Of a DNA stretch of 45,739 bases, positions 1 through 8,283 are shown piece by piece; the first letter of the stretch is position 1, and the number at the start of each line of letters is the position of its first letter. The DNA comes from an uncultured Parafilimonas sp. (GTDB lineage: Bacteria; Bacteroidota; Bacteroidia; Chitinophagales; Chitinophagaceae): positions 1 to 45,739 of the forward strand of contig CAIRZB010000112.1 in assembly GCA_903882935.1 (NCBI GenBank), in the 5' to 3' direction. The notes under the pieces were generated by a model. It made no database searches and was not told the DNA's origin. It was given only the letters and a program-made list of their open reading frames with translations. Position numbers and translations under genes: made by a program.

Positions 1-19
1 GATGCCAAGCTATTTTTTG

Positions 20-90
20 TTGCCCAACCAAGATTCGAACTTAGACAGACAGAACCAAAATCTGTTGTACTACCATTATACTATTGGGCA
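20..90 (-). tRNA. tRNA-Gln (anticodon UUG)
   Basis: Read on the minus strand, the segment folds as a complete cloverleaf of 71 nt. The 7-bp acceptor stem pairs TGCCCAA with TTGGGCA and is followed by an A discriminator. The 5-bp anticodon stem ACAGA/TCTGT encloses loop TTTTGGT, so positions 34-36 are TTG. The T-arm has the TTCGAAT loop. CCA is not encoded in the DNA, so it would be added after transcription. The short size and UUG anticodon fit glutamine tRNA. It stands alone; the next gene starts about 470 bp away on the other strand. Confidence 0.95.
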
Positions 91-559
91 ATTACCAGCG
101 GTTTTTTCCGTTTGGGCTGCAAAAATAAGGGTGTATTAAAAAAGTTCCAAAATTATTTGCCTTTCAAATGGAAACATTTTTAAAATCGTCGCCTAAAACC
201 AAAAATACGCGTGTGCAGGTGCTTTTTTTAGGTATGCCAAAAAGGGGTACCCCAGTAGCTTTTTCACCAACTGGTGGCAGGCGGGTAATATTGGCCGGTA
301 GCTGTTTGCGCCGGCGTTGCGTCTATTTCTTCATCACCCATTTAAGCGTGCGGGCAAGCCGGTGCAGTCACCAACTGCTTTTTGAAACTGCTATTTTTAC
401 CTTTTAATCTACTATGTTTGTGCCAGTAAATTACTGCTACATAAACGCAACGGTAAAGCCAGCTGAGATTGGGCTAAGTGCCAACAGCCAAATGCCCCAA
501 ACACAGCCTACTGGCTTCCTCCGCTCTGTTTCGTAACTATGTGGTTAACCATCAATACT
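91..559. other. Gene-free gap between tRNA-Gln and the GH125 gene
   Basis: I see no convincing gene here. A 79-codon open frame at 168-407 has no recognisable domain, and its arginine/cysteine-rich composition looks like untranslated DNA. A 10-bp palindrome GGGGTACCCC lies at 244-253. Promoters for both flanking genes must lie here, but I could not place a convincing TAnnTTTG element close to the GH125 start. Confidence 0.5.
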
Positions 560-2014
560 ATGCAACGAAGAAAGTTTTTACAGCAGGCGGCTATGGCCGG
601 TGCGGCATTGGCAGTGTCAAAACAAGCCATTTCAAGCCAAGGTAACGCGGGTTTCCCCACGGTGCGCATAGCCGAGGGCCAGCGTAAGTTTAAAAGTGCG
701 GCCGTGGAAAAACTGATACAAGAGGTGCAGGACAGCATTGGTAACAAGGAGCTGGCTTGGATGTTTGGCAACAGTTTTCCCAATACCTTGGACACTACCG
801 TTGAGTTTACCGTGGAGAATGGCAAGCCAGACACCTATGTAATTACGGGTGACATTGATGCCATGTGGCTGCGCGACAGCAGCGCACAGGTTTGGCCGTA
901 CATACCCCTGTGTAAAAACGACAAGGATTTGCAGCAGCTGATAAAGGGCGTTATTAACAGCCAGGTAAAATGCATTTTGAAAGACCCTTATGCCAACGCC
1001 TTTTACAAGGATGAAAATAAGGTAAGCGAGTGGAAGAAAACCGACATAACCGACATGAAACCGGGCATACACGAGCGCAAATGGGAGGTTGACAGCCTTT
1101 GTTACCCCATACGCCTGAGCTATGGCTATTGGAAGCAAACGGGTGACACCACCCCGTTTGACGAAACCTGGCAGGAGGCCATGCGGCTGGTGGTTAAAAC
1201 CTTTAAACAGCAGCAGCGTTTTACCGCACAGGGCCCCTATACCTTTCAACGGGAAACTGCATGGGCTACCGACGGGGTGCCTTTGGGCGGTTACGGTTAC
1301 CCGGTAAAACCCAATGGGCTCATCTGCTCCATGTTCAGGCCCAGCGACGATGCCACCATTTACCCGTATTTAATACCCAGCAATATTTTTGCGGCGGTAT
1401 CACTCAAGCAGCTTTCTGAAATATACTCTACTGTAAGCACAGACGTTAATTTTCCGTTCGAGGCAGGTAATCTTTCCAGGCAGGTGTCTGATGCATTGGA
1501 AAAACACGGTACTGTACACCACCCGTCGTACGGCAATATGTTTGCGTATGAAGTAAATGGGTTTGGCAGTTATAACCTGATGGATGATGCCAATGTGCCG
1601 TCGCTGTTGTCAATCCCTTATTTGGTCAACGGCATGGGTGGAGGAGAGTTTCTGTCTGGTTCCGCGGCAAAACAGTTGTACCAAAACACCCGCAAATATG
1701 TGCTGTCCGCTGAAAACCCGTTCTTTTTTTCGGGGGGGTATGGCGAGGGCGTTGGCGGCCCACATGCAGGTATGGATATGGTATGGCCACTGAGTATTAT
1801 TATGCGCGGCATAACCAGCACAGACGACACCGAGATAAAGCATTGCCTTGACATGCTGCAAAACTGCCATGCCGGCACAGGCTTTATGCACGAATCGTTT
1901 AACAAAGACAATGCGGCAAACTTTACCCGTAAATGGTTTGCCTGGGCCAACACCATATTTGGGGAATTTATTTGGAAGGTGTACCGCGAAAAGCCCCAGT
2001 TGTTAAGCGAATAG
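560..2014 (+). CDS. GH125 family glycoside hydrolase (exo-alpha-1,6-mannosidase-like), Tat-exported
   Basis: The 484-residue protein has the hallmarks of family GH125 (formerly DUF1237), whose characterised members remove terminal alpha-1,6-linked mannose by an inverting mechanism. The block around GDIDAMWLRDSSAQ (residues about 97-110) and the segment KWEVDSLCYP are typical. Asp178 in the latter and Glu445 in GFMHESF match the positions of the family's general acid and base, by motif only. I chose the ATG at 560 over an upstream in-frame ATG at 539 because it begins the twin-arginine signal MQRRKFLQQAAMAGAALAVS, so export in the folded state is likely. The next gene is an amylosucrase-like GH13 on the same strand after a gap of about 170 bp. 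No SusC/SusD pair or GH92 enzyme is visible, so this is not a classical mannan utilisation locus. Confidence 0.88.
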   Translation: MQRRKFLQQAAMAGAALAVSKQAISSQGNAGFPTVRIAEGQRKFKSAAVEKLIQEVQDSIGNKELAWMFGNSFPNTLDTTVEFTVENGKPDTYVITGDIDAMWLRDSSAQVWPYIPLCKNDKDLQQLIKGVINSQVKCILKDPYANAFYKDENKVSEWKKTDITDMKPGIHERKWEVDSLCYPIRLSYGYWKQTGDTTPFDETWQEAMRLVVKTFKQQQRFTAQGPYTFQRETAWATDGVPLGGYGYPVKPNGLICSMFRPSDDATIYPYLIPSNIFAAVSLKQLSEIYSTVSTDVNFPFEAGNLSRQVSDALEKHGTVHHPSYGNMFAYEVNGFGSYNLMDDANVPSLLSIPYLVNGMGGGEFLSGSAAKQLYQNTRKYVLSAENPFFFSGGYGEGVGGPHAGMDMVWPLSIIMRGITSTDDTEIKHCLDMLQNCHAGTGFMHESFNKDNAANFTRKWFAWANTIFGEFIWKVYREKPQLLSE

Positions 2015-2188
2015 TTACTTTTTTGGGTAAACGCGGGGCGTACTTAAAAATTTAAGGCTGCCCCGGTTTTTATTTTACACGGGTTTACGCCAAAGTATTT
2101 ATTTTGCCCTTCAATTCGGTGTTGATGAACTGTATTTTGCTATGCCATTACCTTGCTTCAACATTCTAGCGGCAAACCTGATACAAAA

Positions 2189-4171
2189 ATGCCGGCAATC
2201 TTTTTTTTGCGTAATAAATTTGTAAGCGTGTATAAGTATTCACTTCATCAATTGGTAAAAACCAGCCTTGCTGACCATGGCTTGGACATTACTGGCACAG
2301 ACAACCTGTTTTACAGCCGCTTTGTCGCCAACATCTCCACCATCCATAATATTTTTTGCCAACTGTATGGCCAGCACCCCGCTAACGGCGAAATGTTTTT
2401 GCAAGTGATTGAAAACATCATAGCCGCTTACAAGCAACGGGAGGGGGGCCTTAAAAGGGCAGACTTGGAAAAGCAGGAAGAGGGGTACTGGTTTTTGAGT
2501 AACCAAATAGCCGGCATGAGCCTTTATGTTGACCGTTTTTGCGGAAAGCTGGCCGATATGCCGGCCAAGCTTGGGTATTTGCAAAACCTGGGCATAAACC
2601 TTTTGCACCTGATGCCGGTTTTTGAAAGCCCGGCCGGGGAAAGCGACGGCGGCTACGCAGTATCCAGCTACCGGCAGGTGGATGCCCGCTTTGGCGACTT
2701 AGATGACCTGCTGGCCTTGCGCCAGACCATGCACGCCCAACAAATGTACCTGATGGTGGATATTGTGCTAAACCACACATCCCGCAAGCACGAATGGGCC
2801 GAAAAAGCAAGGCAGGGTGATGCCAAGTACCAAGGGTATTTTTATATGTACGATAACCGGCAGATACCTGATATGTTTGAGGCTGCCATGCCGGAGATAT
2901 TCCCAGAGACCGCCCCCGGCAATTTTACCTACATACATGAGTGCGGCAAATGGGTAATGACCGTTTTTCACAACTACCAGTGGGACCTTAATTACACCAA
3001 CCCCGCTGTTTTTGCCGATATGCTGGAGAATATTTTCTTTTATGCCAACCTGGGCATTGACGTGTTGCGTATTGACGCACCGGCGTTTATTTGGAAGGAA
3101 ATTGGCACCACTTGCCAAAACCTGCCCAACGCGCATGCCATACTGCAGCTTATAAAGCAGTGTGTACAGGTAGCTACGCCGGGCATGGCTTTGCTGGGCG
3201 AGGCCATTGTGGCACCCAAGGAAGTGATGAAGTATTTTGGCACCGGCTTGGCCGCAGCCGAGGAATGCGATTTTGCCTACAATGCCACGCAGATGGCCCT
3301 GCAATGGGATATGCTGGCCACCGGAGACACCCGGGTAATGCTCGCTTCGCAGCCGGAGCTATTGAAAAAACCTTTTGGCACAACATGGATAACCTACACC
3401 CGCTGCCACGATGATATTGGGCTGGGCTATGAAGACGGTATGATAACCCAAACTGGCTACCAGCCATATGCCCACCGAAAGTTTTTGCAGGATTATTATT
3501 CAGGCCGAAACGGTTCGCCTGCAATGGGGGCGCTGTTCTCGGTAAACCCCAAAACACAGGATGCACGTATAAGCGGCAGCCTAGCCTCCCTTTGCGGCTT
3601 GGAAAGGGCGTTGATTGATAACAGTGAGGCTGATATTGACACTTCCATTAAAAAAATATTGCTGATGCAAGCGCACAGTTTTTTTATTGGCGGGGTACCG
3701 ATGCTTTTTTATGGGGATGAGGCGGGCTATACTAACGATTACAGTTATTTGGCCGACCCCGGCAAGAGTTATGATAACCGCTGGATGCACCGGCCCATTA
3801 TACATTGGCAAAAAAATAGCAAGGTGGAAGAACCCGGCACTGTTGAACAGCGCATATTTTCCGGCACTAGGCATCTTTTGCAGTTGCGTAAAATGCTGTC
3901 CCCTGTTGCCGACCATAAAAATATTACCTGGCTAACGCCTCATAACATACATGTTGCGGGTTTTATGCGTTACCAAGGCGGCCAACGACTATTTATGTTG
4001 TTTAATTTTAGCAACAGGCCTGCCTATTTAACTTGGTACGTGTTTAAAGAAAATGGCGAAGCACCCACCCAGCTGCGCGACCATTATAGTGGTAATCTGT
4101 TTACAGTAGGGGAGGACTACGAGTACTTGGTACTTGAACCCTATACTTTTTTTATTATGCAGCCATTGTAA
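2189..4171 (+). CDS. Amylosucrase-like alpha-glucanotransferase (GH13 subfamily 4)
   Basis: The protein follows the amylosucrase layout: an all-helical N-terminal domain, then a TIM barrel with its B-domain insertions, and a C-terminal beta domain. Numbered from the upstream TTG at 2153, the catalytic set is complete: nucleophile Asp308 (LRIDAPAF), acid/base Glu350 (GEAIV) and stabiliser Asp420 (RCHDDIG). The residues forming the sucrose-pocket salt bridge of amylosucrase are also present, Asp165 in SDGGYAVSSYR and Arg543 in DNRWMHRP. Amylosucrase makes alpha-1,4-glucan from sucrose and releases fructose; sucrose hydrolases share this fold. At the position of Neisseria Arg226, reported to matter for polymer formation, this protein has Pro by hand alignment. 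I prefer the ATG at 2189 (660 aa) to TTG 2153. No signal peptide is seen, so it is probably cytoplasmic. Confidence 0.85.
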   Translation: MPAIFFLRNKFVSVYKYSLHQLVKTSLADHGLDITGTDNLFYSRFVANISTIHNIFCQLYGQHPANGEMFLQVIENIIAAYKQREGGLKRADLEKQEEGYWFLSNQIAGMSLYVDRFCGKLADMPAKLGYLQNLGINLLHLMPVFESPAGESDGGYAVSSYRQVDARFGDLDDLLALRQTMHAQQMYLMVDIVLNHTSRKHEWAEKARQGDAKYQGYFYMYDNRQIPDMFEAAMPEIFPETAPGNFTYIHECGKWVMTVFHNYQWDLNYTNPAVFADMLENIFFYANLGIDVLRIDAPAFIWKEIGTTCQNLPNAHAILQLIKQCVQVATPGMALLGEAIVAPKEVMKYFGTGLAAAEECDFAYNATQMALQWDMLATGDTRVMLASQPELLKKPFGTTWITYTRCHDDIGLGYEDGMITQTGYQPYAHRKFLQDYYSGRNGSPAMGALFSVNPKTQDARISGSLASLCGLERALIDNSEADIDTSIKKILLMQAHSFFIGGVPMLFYGDEAGYTNDYSYLADPGKSYDNRWMHRPIIHWQKNSKVEEPGTVEQRIFSGTRHLLQLRKMLSPVADHKNITWLTPHNIHVAGFMRYQGGQRLFMLFNFSNRPAYLTWYVFKENGEAPTQLRDHYSGNLFTVGEDYEYLVLEPYTFFIMQPL

Positions 4172-4224
4172 ACCGGAAAAGCGGCCAAACCGTTTGTGTA
4201 CATTTGGATAAGTTGTAAACAGCT

Positions 4225-4590
4225 ATGAAAAATATAACAGCCATACTGGCCACCCTGTTTGTGGTGATGGGCCATGCGCAAACCATAAAGCCTGAAAAGG
4301 CCAAAGACTATGCAGGCAAAAAGGTTACCATTTGCGGTTTGGTGGCCGATATTTTTGCGTCAACCAAAGGGCAGGCGCCCACGTTTTTGCATTTTGGCGG
4401 CAAATACCCCAATAACTCGTTTTCTGTAGTCGTATATAAGAGCGATGCACCAAAATTTACTTACCCCTTGGGTAGCCTTGGCCATAGAAATATTTGTGTT
4501 ACCGGTTATATAAAAATGTACAAGGGCAAGCCGGAAATGACTGTAAATTCACCTACGCAAATAGTGGTTAACAATGCGCCTAAAAAATAA
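4225..4590 (+). CDS. Small secreted OB-fold protein
   Basis: A 121-residue protein with a clear signal peptide (MKNITAILATLFVVMGHAQ). The mature part reads as one OB-fold of the type fused to or found near secreted nucleases: a first strand around KKVTICGLVADIF, a middle strand FSVVVY, and the closing strand ICVTGYIKMYKGKPEMTVNSP, which is typical of these domains. Binding of nucleic acid or another polymer is possible but cannot be read from the sequence. No partner nuclease lies next to it. A TACATTTG -7-like element at 4199-4206 sits 18 nt before the ATG, so it may be transcribed separately from the GH13 gene that ends 53 bp upstream. Confidence 0.65.
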   Translation: MKNITAILATLFVVMGHAQTIKPEKAKDYAGKKVTICGLVADIFASTKGQAPTFLHFGGKYPNNSFSVVVYKSDAPKFTYPLGSLGHRNICVTGYIKMYKGKPEMTVNSPTQIVVNNAPKK

Positions 4591-4646
4591 ACAACAAGGC
4601 ATTGCCGCAGCCGCATATTTGGCATAAACAATTAAATACTACAACT

Positions 4647-4922
4647 ATGTCAGAAGAAAAAGCAGGCCGCAAAGAAGAATTTAGGGTAAGCGGCAGCGAG
4701 GTGATTGACAAAATAAAAGAAATTATCCACGAAGGTACTGCGCGCCGCATCATTCTTAAAAATGAGGAAGACCATGTAATTATGGAGATACCCTTAACGT
4801 TTGCCGTGGTAGGCGTGGTGTTGCTGCCTATTATTGCAGCCGTGGGTGCCGCCGCTGCCATGCTAACCAAATGTACCATTGTGGTTGAGCGTAAGGACGA
4901 CGAGGTTAAGCACGAAGGTTAA
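4647..4922 (+). CDS. DUF4342 family protein
   Basis: The 91-residue protein matches the DUF4342 pattern: a charged amphipathic start (EEFRVSGSEVIDKIKEIIHEGTARRIILKN), a strand ending in MEIPLT, one hydrophobic glycine/alanine-rich helix (FAVVGVVLLPIIAAVGAAAAML, residues about 54-75), then TKCTIVVERK. The single hydrophobic helix suggests membrane association. Function is unknown for the family. I chose the ATG at 4647 because the preceding in-frame codons back to 4602 do not fit the family, while residues from MSEEKAG onward do. It is followed by a 530-bp gene-free gap. Confidence 0.75.
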   Translation: MSEEKAGRKEEFRVSGSEVIDKIKEIIHEGTARRIILKNEEDHVIMEIPLTFAVVGVVLLPIIAAVGAAAAMLTKCTIVVERKDDEVKHEG

Positions 4923-5452
4923 TTTGTAAGCCAACGGACAGCGGAGTATGTTATTCTGCTGCCTTTATTTCACTTGTTTTCCGCTATCCAAACAAAAGCT
5001 GCCTGCACAAAGCAGGCCATCAATCGGCCTGCCAACAACCGCCATGCGCCTTACAATAGCTGCCAATTATAACTACTTGGTTGGTTTAAACCAACCTTCC
5101 CTCGCCAAAGGGCAACCCAACCAAAAATTATATCCTTAGGTTTTTTAACAGCCCATGGCCGCCGATACGGGACTATTAAACGGCTGCAAGCTATTTTTTT
5201 GCGGGGCCAGCCAAACATGGTTGTATTATAGCGCAATACATATTTTAACCTGCCCAAAAAGCCAAATCATCAAAATTTGCGGGTAATAAGCCATTTTTGA
5301 TGGGTTAATCGGGGCTTTTCGGTTAAATAAATTACTAACATTCGCAACTTAACCGCGCATATTACTTTCAAATCCTTATTTTTGGCTGGTTTTTTAAAAG
5401 GGTTTGCCTGCCTCATTGAAAAAAAATTAATTGCTAAATCAGATCTCAGACA
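4923..5452. other. 530-bp gene-free region upstream of pfkA with palindromes
   Basis: No open frame here is convincing. Three short segments can form mutually exclusive hairpins: GCCTGC at 5001-5006, GCAGGCC at 5012-5018 and GGCCTGC at 5026-5032; the middle one can pair with either neighbour. Further on is a perfect 18-bp palindrome, GGTTGGTTTAAACCAACC, at 5079-5096. These sit far from the pfkA start and may belong to a long leader, an unannotated RNA, or the 3' region of the preceding gene. No promoter could be placed with confidence. Confidence 0.45.
5079..5096. repeat. Perfect 18-bp palindrome upstream of pfkA
   Basis: GGTTGGTTTAAACCAACC equals its own reverse complement. It has no T-tract, so it is unlikely to be a terminator; its symmetry suits a dimeric DNA-binding protein. 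No regulator gene is adjacent. It lies about 360 bp before the pfkA start. Confidence 0.6.
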
Positions 5453-6436
5453 ATGTCGAAGCAAGTAAAAAAAATAGGGGTGTTAACTTCGGGCGGTGAT
5501 TCGCCGGGAATGAACGCCGCCATCCGTGCCGTAGTGCGAACTGCCCTTTATTACGACCTTGAGGTATATGGTGTTTACCGTGGCTACAATGGGATGATAG
5601 AGAATGATATTGAACCCATGAACTCCCGTTCGGTGGCCAACATCATCCAAAAAGGCGGTACTATATTAAAAACAGCCAGAAGCAAGGAATTTTTTGACCA
5701 TGAAGGCCGCAAAAAAGCCTTTCATAACCTGCAAAAAAAGGGTATTGACGGGTTGGTGGTAATTGGCGGTAACGGTAGTTTTACCGGGGCCGAAAAATTG
5801 AGCACTGAATTTGGCTTACCTTGTGTGGGCTTACCCGGTACCATTGACAAAGACCTTTACGGCACCGATTTTACCATTGGTTTTGACACTGCCGTTAACA
5901 CTGCCGTTGAAGCAATTGATAAAATACGCGATACCGCCGATGCGCACGACCGCCTTTTTATTGTGGAAGTAATGGGCCGCCACGCGGGCTATATTGCTTT
6001 GCACAGCGGCGTGGCCACCGGTGCTGAAAATATTTTGATACCCGAGGTAGACACGTCTATTGAGGAGATGATAGAATCCCTCACCGAAAAGGAAAAACGC
6101 AAGAAGCTGGTTAACCTGGTAATTGTTGCGGAAGGCCATAGCTCTGGCGGTGCCACCAATATTGCCAAGATTATCACCCAGCGTTTACCTAATATGGATA
6201 CTAGGGTTACCATACTCGGCCATATACAAAGGGGTGGGGCACCAAGCTGTTTTGACCGGGTAATTGCCAGCCGCATGGGCTACCATGCAGTGGAAAGCCT
6301 GTTGGAAGGCCGCCACAACGTTATGGTGGGTATTTACAACAATGCCATGAATTACACGCCGCTGGAAATAGCCATCAGGGAAAAACAAAGGGTTAACGAC
6401 GACTGGATGAAAATGGTTAAAATATTGGCCAGCTAA
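5453..6436 (+). CDS. pfkA: ATP-dependent 6-phosphofructokinase
   Basis: The 327-residue protein is a full-length PfkA, which phosphorylates fructose 6-phosphate to fructose 1,6-bisphosphate in the committed step of glycolysis. Visible motifs are the ATP loop GVLTSGGDSPGMNAA (residues 9-23), the catalytic block PGTIDKDLYGTDFTIGFDTA (Asp132 is the expected base), the substrate segment MGRHAGYIA and ILGHIQRGG near the C-terminus. The segment equivalent to the E. coli GGDGS motif reads GGNGS, so the Asp at E. coli position 103 is Asn107 here. The Gly after it favours ATP over pyrophosphate as donor. It is followed on the same strand by pyk, so two regulated glycolytic kinases are paired. Confidence 0.95.
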   Translation: MSKQVKKIGVLTSGGDSPGMNAAIRAVVRTALYYDLEVYGVYRGYNGMIENDIEPMNSRSVANIIQKGGTILKTARSKEFFDHEGRKKAFHNLQKKGIDGLVVIGGNGSFTGAEKLSTEFGLPCVGLPGTIDKDLYGTDFTIGFDTAVNTAVEAIDKIRDTADAHDRLFIVEVMGRHAGYIALHSGVATGAENILIPEVDTSIEEMIESLTEKEKRKKLVNLVIVAEGHSSGGATNIAKIITQRLPNMDTRVTILGHIQRGGAPSCFDRVIASRMGYHAVESLLEGRHNVMVGIYNNAMNYTPLEIAIREKQRVNDDWMKMVKILAS

Positions 6437-6461
6437 CGCTGCTTTACATTTTGTTGTTTTT

Positions 6462-6489
6462 AGTTTACAGTTTTAGGGTTTAGTTTTGT
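6462..6489. repeat. Degenerate 7-nt-period array between pfkA and pyk (array A)
   Basis: Units of the form AGTTTNN recur with a spacing of about 7 nt (starts at 6462 and 6469, then one unit shifted by a base). On the minus strand this reads as NNAAACT. T-rich segments with a similar spacing continue towards the pyk start around 6545-6565. The array lies in a 137-bp gap and is the reverse orientation of the arrays seen upstream of the ABC-F, sufC and sufE genes. Confidence 0.45.
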
Positions 6490-6573
6490 TAACAAATAAG
6501 GTACAGATTGCAAGCATCCGAAATTTCGGGCTTCCCGTCTTTCGGACTTTTAATTTATAATTTAAAACGATTT

Positions 6574-8067
6574 ATGTCAGACACTTTCTCCAAGTACGTC
6601 CCCAAGGAAATGGATTTGCAAGCCGGCCTCGAACACAGTTTCCACCGCACCAAAATTGTTGCAACCGTTGGCCCCGCCTGCGACACGTACGACAAATTGC
6701 TTGAACTGGTAAAAGCGGGCGTGAATGTTTTCAGGTTGAATTTTTCCCATGGCGACCATGCCGGTAAGCTGAGTATTATTAACCTCATCAGGAGCATTAA
6801 CGAGAAAGAGCCTTATAATATTTCCATTTTGGGCGATTTGCAGGGGCCCAAATTGCGCGTTGGCGAAATTGAGAACGGGGCGCTTGAAATTGACAAGGGC
6901 GACATACTAACCTTTACCTCAAAAACAAAGGTTGTTGGCAACAAGGAGAAAATATATGTGTCATACCCCAACTTGCATTCAGATGTAAAGGTGGGCGACA
7001 AAATTTTGATTGACGACGGTAAGCTGGAAGTGGTAGTGGTGGAGATAACTGCTGATGAGGAGGTAAAGGTGGCTGTTACCTATGGCGGCACATTGCTGCC
7101 TAAAAAAGGGGTAAACCTGCCAGACACAGCAATATCATTGCCTGCCATGACGGAGAAAGATATTATTGACCTTGCTTTTATATTGGAACAGCAGCTTGAT
7201 TGGGTGGCCCTTTCGTTTGTGCGTAAAGCCGACGATATGGTGGACCTAAGGCGCAGGGTTGCAGAAAAGAATTCTTCCATTAAAATAATGGCAAAAATTG
7301 AAATGCCATCGGCCTTGGTTGACCTGCGGAACATTATTGTTGAGTCAGACGGCATAATGGTTGCCCGTGGTGACTTGGGTGTTGAACTGCCAGTTGAAAA
7401 AGTACCCATGGCACAAAGAGACATTATACGCAAGTGCATACACCGCGGTAAACCCGTGATAGTGGCCACGCAGATGATGGAAAGCATGATTGACCGGGTA
7501 AAACCCAACCGCAGCGAAATTACCGACGTGGCCAATGCCGTGTTGGAAGGCACAGATGCGGTAATGTTAAGCGCAGAAACCGCTACCGGCAAACACCCTG
7601 CCCTGGTAGTGGAGACCATGCGCAAGATAATTATGGAAGTAGAACGTACAGAATACCGCTACAACCGCGAAGAAGACCTTAAGCCGCAAACAAAATCGCC
7701 CTCGTTCCTGAGTGATGCGGTTTGTTACAATGCATGCAAAATAGCCAAAGATGCCAATGCTGATGCGTTGATTGGTATGACACAGAGCGGGTACACGGCG
7801 TTTATATTAAGCAGCTACAGGCCAAAATCGCCCCTGTTTGTATTTACTAAAAAGCAAAGCTTGGTTAACCAACTAAGCCTTAGCTGGGGCGTAAGGGCTT
7901 TTTACTACGATGAGGAAATAAGCCTCGATGATATTATTACCGACCAAATAAGCATATTAAAAGAAAGGGGATACCTAAAAAGCGGCGATGTAGTGGTAAA
8001 CACGGGCAGCACCCCGGTTGACCAACACTTACCCACCAACCTGCTTAAGGTTAGCAAAGTGGAGTAA
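6574..8067 (+). CDS. pyk: Pyruvate kinase
   Basis: The 497-residue enzyme makes pyruvate and ATP from phosphoenolpyruvate and ADP. The order of motifs is typical: RTKIVATVGPAC and VFRLNFSHGDH at the N-terminal barrel start, the B domain (about residues 90-190), the signature IMAKIEMPSALVDL with the catalytic lysine, GIMVARGDLGVELP, then AETATGKHPALVVETM. The C-terminal domain ends in GSTPVDQHLPTNLLKV. There is no extra PEP-utiliser domain. The longest frame begins at TTG 6508, but the ATG at 6574 gives the normal N-terminus. It is followed by a strong terminator at 8127-8160. Confidence 0.95.
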   Translation: MSDTFSKYVPKEMDLQAGLEHSFHRTKIVATVGPACDTYDKLLELVKAGVNVFRLNFSHGDHAGKLSIINLIRSINEKEPYNISILGDLQGPKLRVGEIENGALEIDKGDILTFTSKTKVVGNKEKIYVSYPNLHSDVKVGDKILIDDGKLEVVVVEITADEEVKVAVTYGGTLLPKKGVNLPDTAISLPAMTEKDIIDLAFILEQQLDWVALSFVRKADDMVDLRRRVAEKNSSIKIMAKIEMPSALVDLRNIIVESDGIMVARGDLGVELPVEKVPMAQRDIIRKCIHRGKPVIVATQMMESMIDRVKPNRSEITDVANAVLEGTDAVMLSAETATGKHPALVVETMRKIIMEVERTEYRYNREEDLKPQTKSPSFLSDAVCYNACKIAKDANADALIGMTQSGYTAFILSSYRPKSPLFVFTKKQSLVNQLSLSWGVRAFYYDEEISLDDIITDQISILKERGYLKSGDVVVNTGSTPVDQHLPTNLLKVSKVE

Positions 8068-8126
8068 ATGCTGCTTGTAGTATACTCTTTTAGCTGCAAA
8101 AGATACTGATTCAACTGTTTTTTGCA

Positions 8127-8160
8127 AAAAGTGTAATGCCTTAAAAGGTATTACACTTTT
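8127..8160 (+). terminator. Rho-independent terminator after pyk
   Basis: A 14-bp stem with one G-T pair (8127-8140 with 8147-8160) and a 6-nt loop TTAAAA. The A-run at the left foot and T-run at the right foot make it potentially bidirectional. It separates pyk from the ATPase/TOPRIM cassette. Confidence 0.85.
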
Positions 8161-8271
8161 CGCTTTTAGGGCTATACACCAGGTGTTTTGGGCATTGTTG
8201 CCATATGCCAGTAGCGTACGGTGCTTTGTAAGTAAAAGTTTTAGGCTTGCCATTGAATGTGTTTTTGTTGT

Positions 8272-8279
8272 TAATTTTG
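8272..8279 (+). promoter_or_regulatory. Bacteroidota -7 element for the ATPase/TOPRIM pair
   Basis: TAATTTTG matches TAnnTTTG and ends only 4 nt before the ATG at 8284. A TTG at 8247-8249 could serve as the upstream element, with a spacing slightly longer than usual. If used, transcription would start at or very near the start codon. Confidence 0.4.
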
Positions 8280-8283
8280 GTAA

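Noticed and set aside
168-407. 79-codon open frame on the plus strand
   Set aside because: No domain, odd Arg/Cys-rich composition and no promoter or initiation context; likely chance.
539-559. Upstream ATG start for the GH125 gene
   Set aside because: The ATG at 560 places the twin-arginine signal at the N-terminus, as expected for an exported enzyme.
632-1249. 205-codon frame on the minus strand
   Set aside because: Entirely antisense to the well-supported GH125 gene, with no recognisable family.
560-4171. GH125 and GH13 genes as a polysaccharide utilisation locus
   Set aside because: No SusC/SusD pair, no sensor-regulator and mismatched substrates (mannan versus sucrose), so a classical locus is not supported.
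4948-5139. 63-codon frame between the DUF4342 gene and pfkA
   Set aside because: No family, runs through palindromic non-coding sequence, weak composition.
7080-7625. 181-codon frame on the minus strand
   Set aside because: Shadow of pyruvate kinase; low-complexity Ser/Thr/Arg composition typical of antisense frames.
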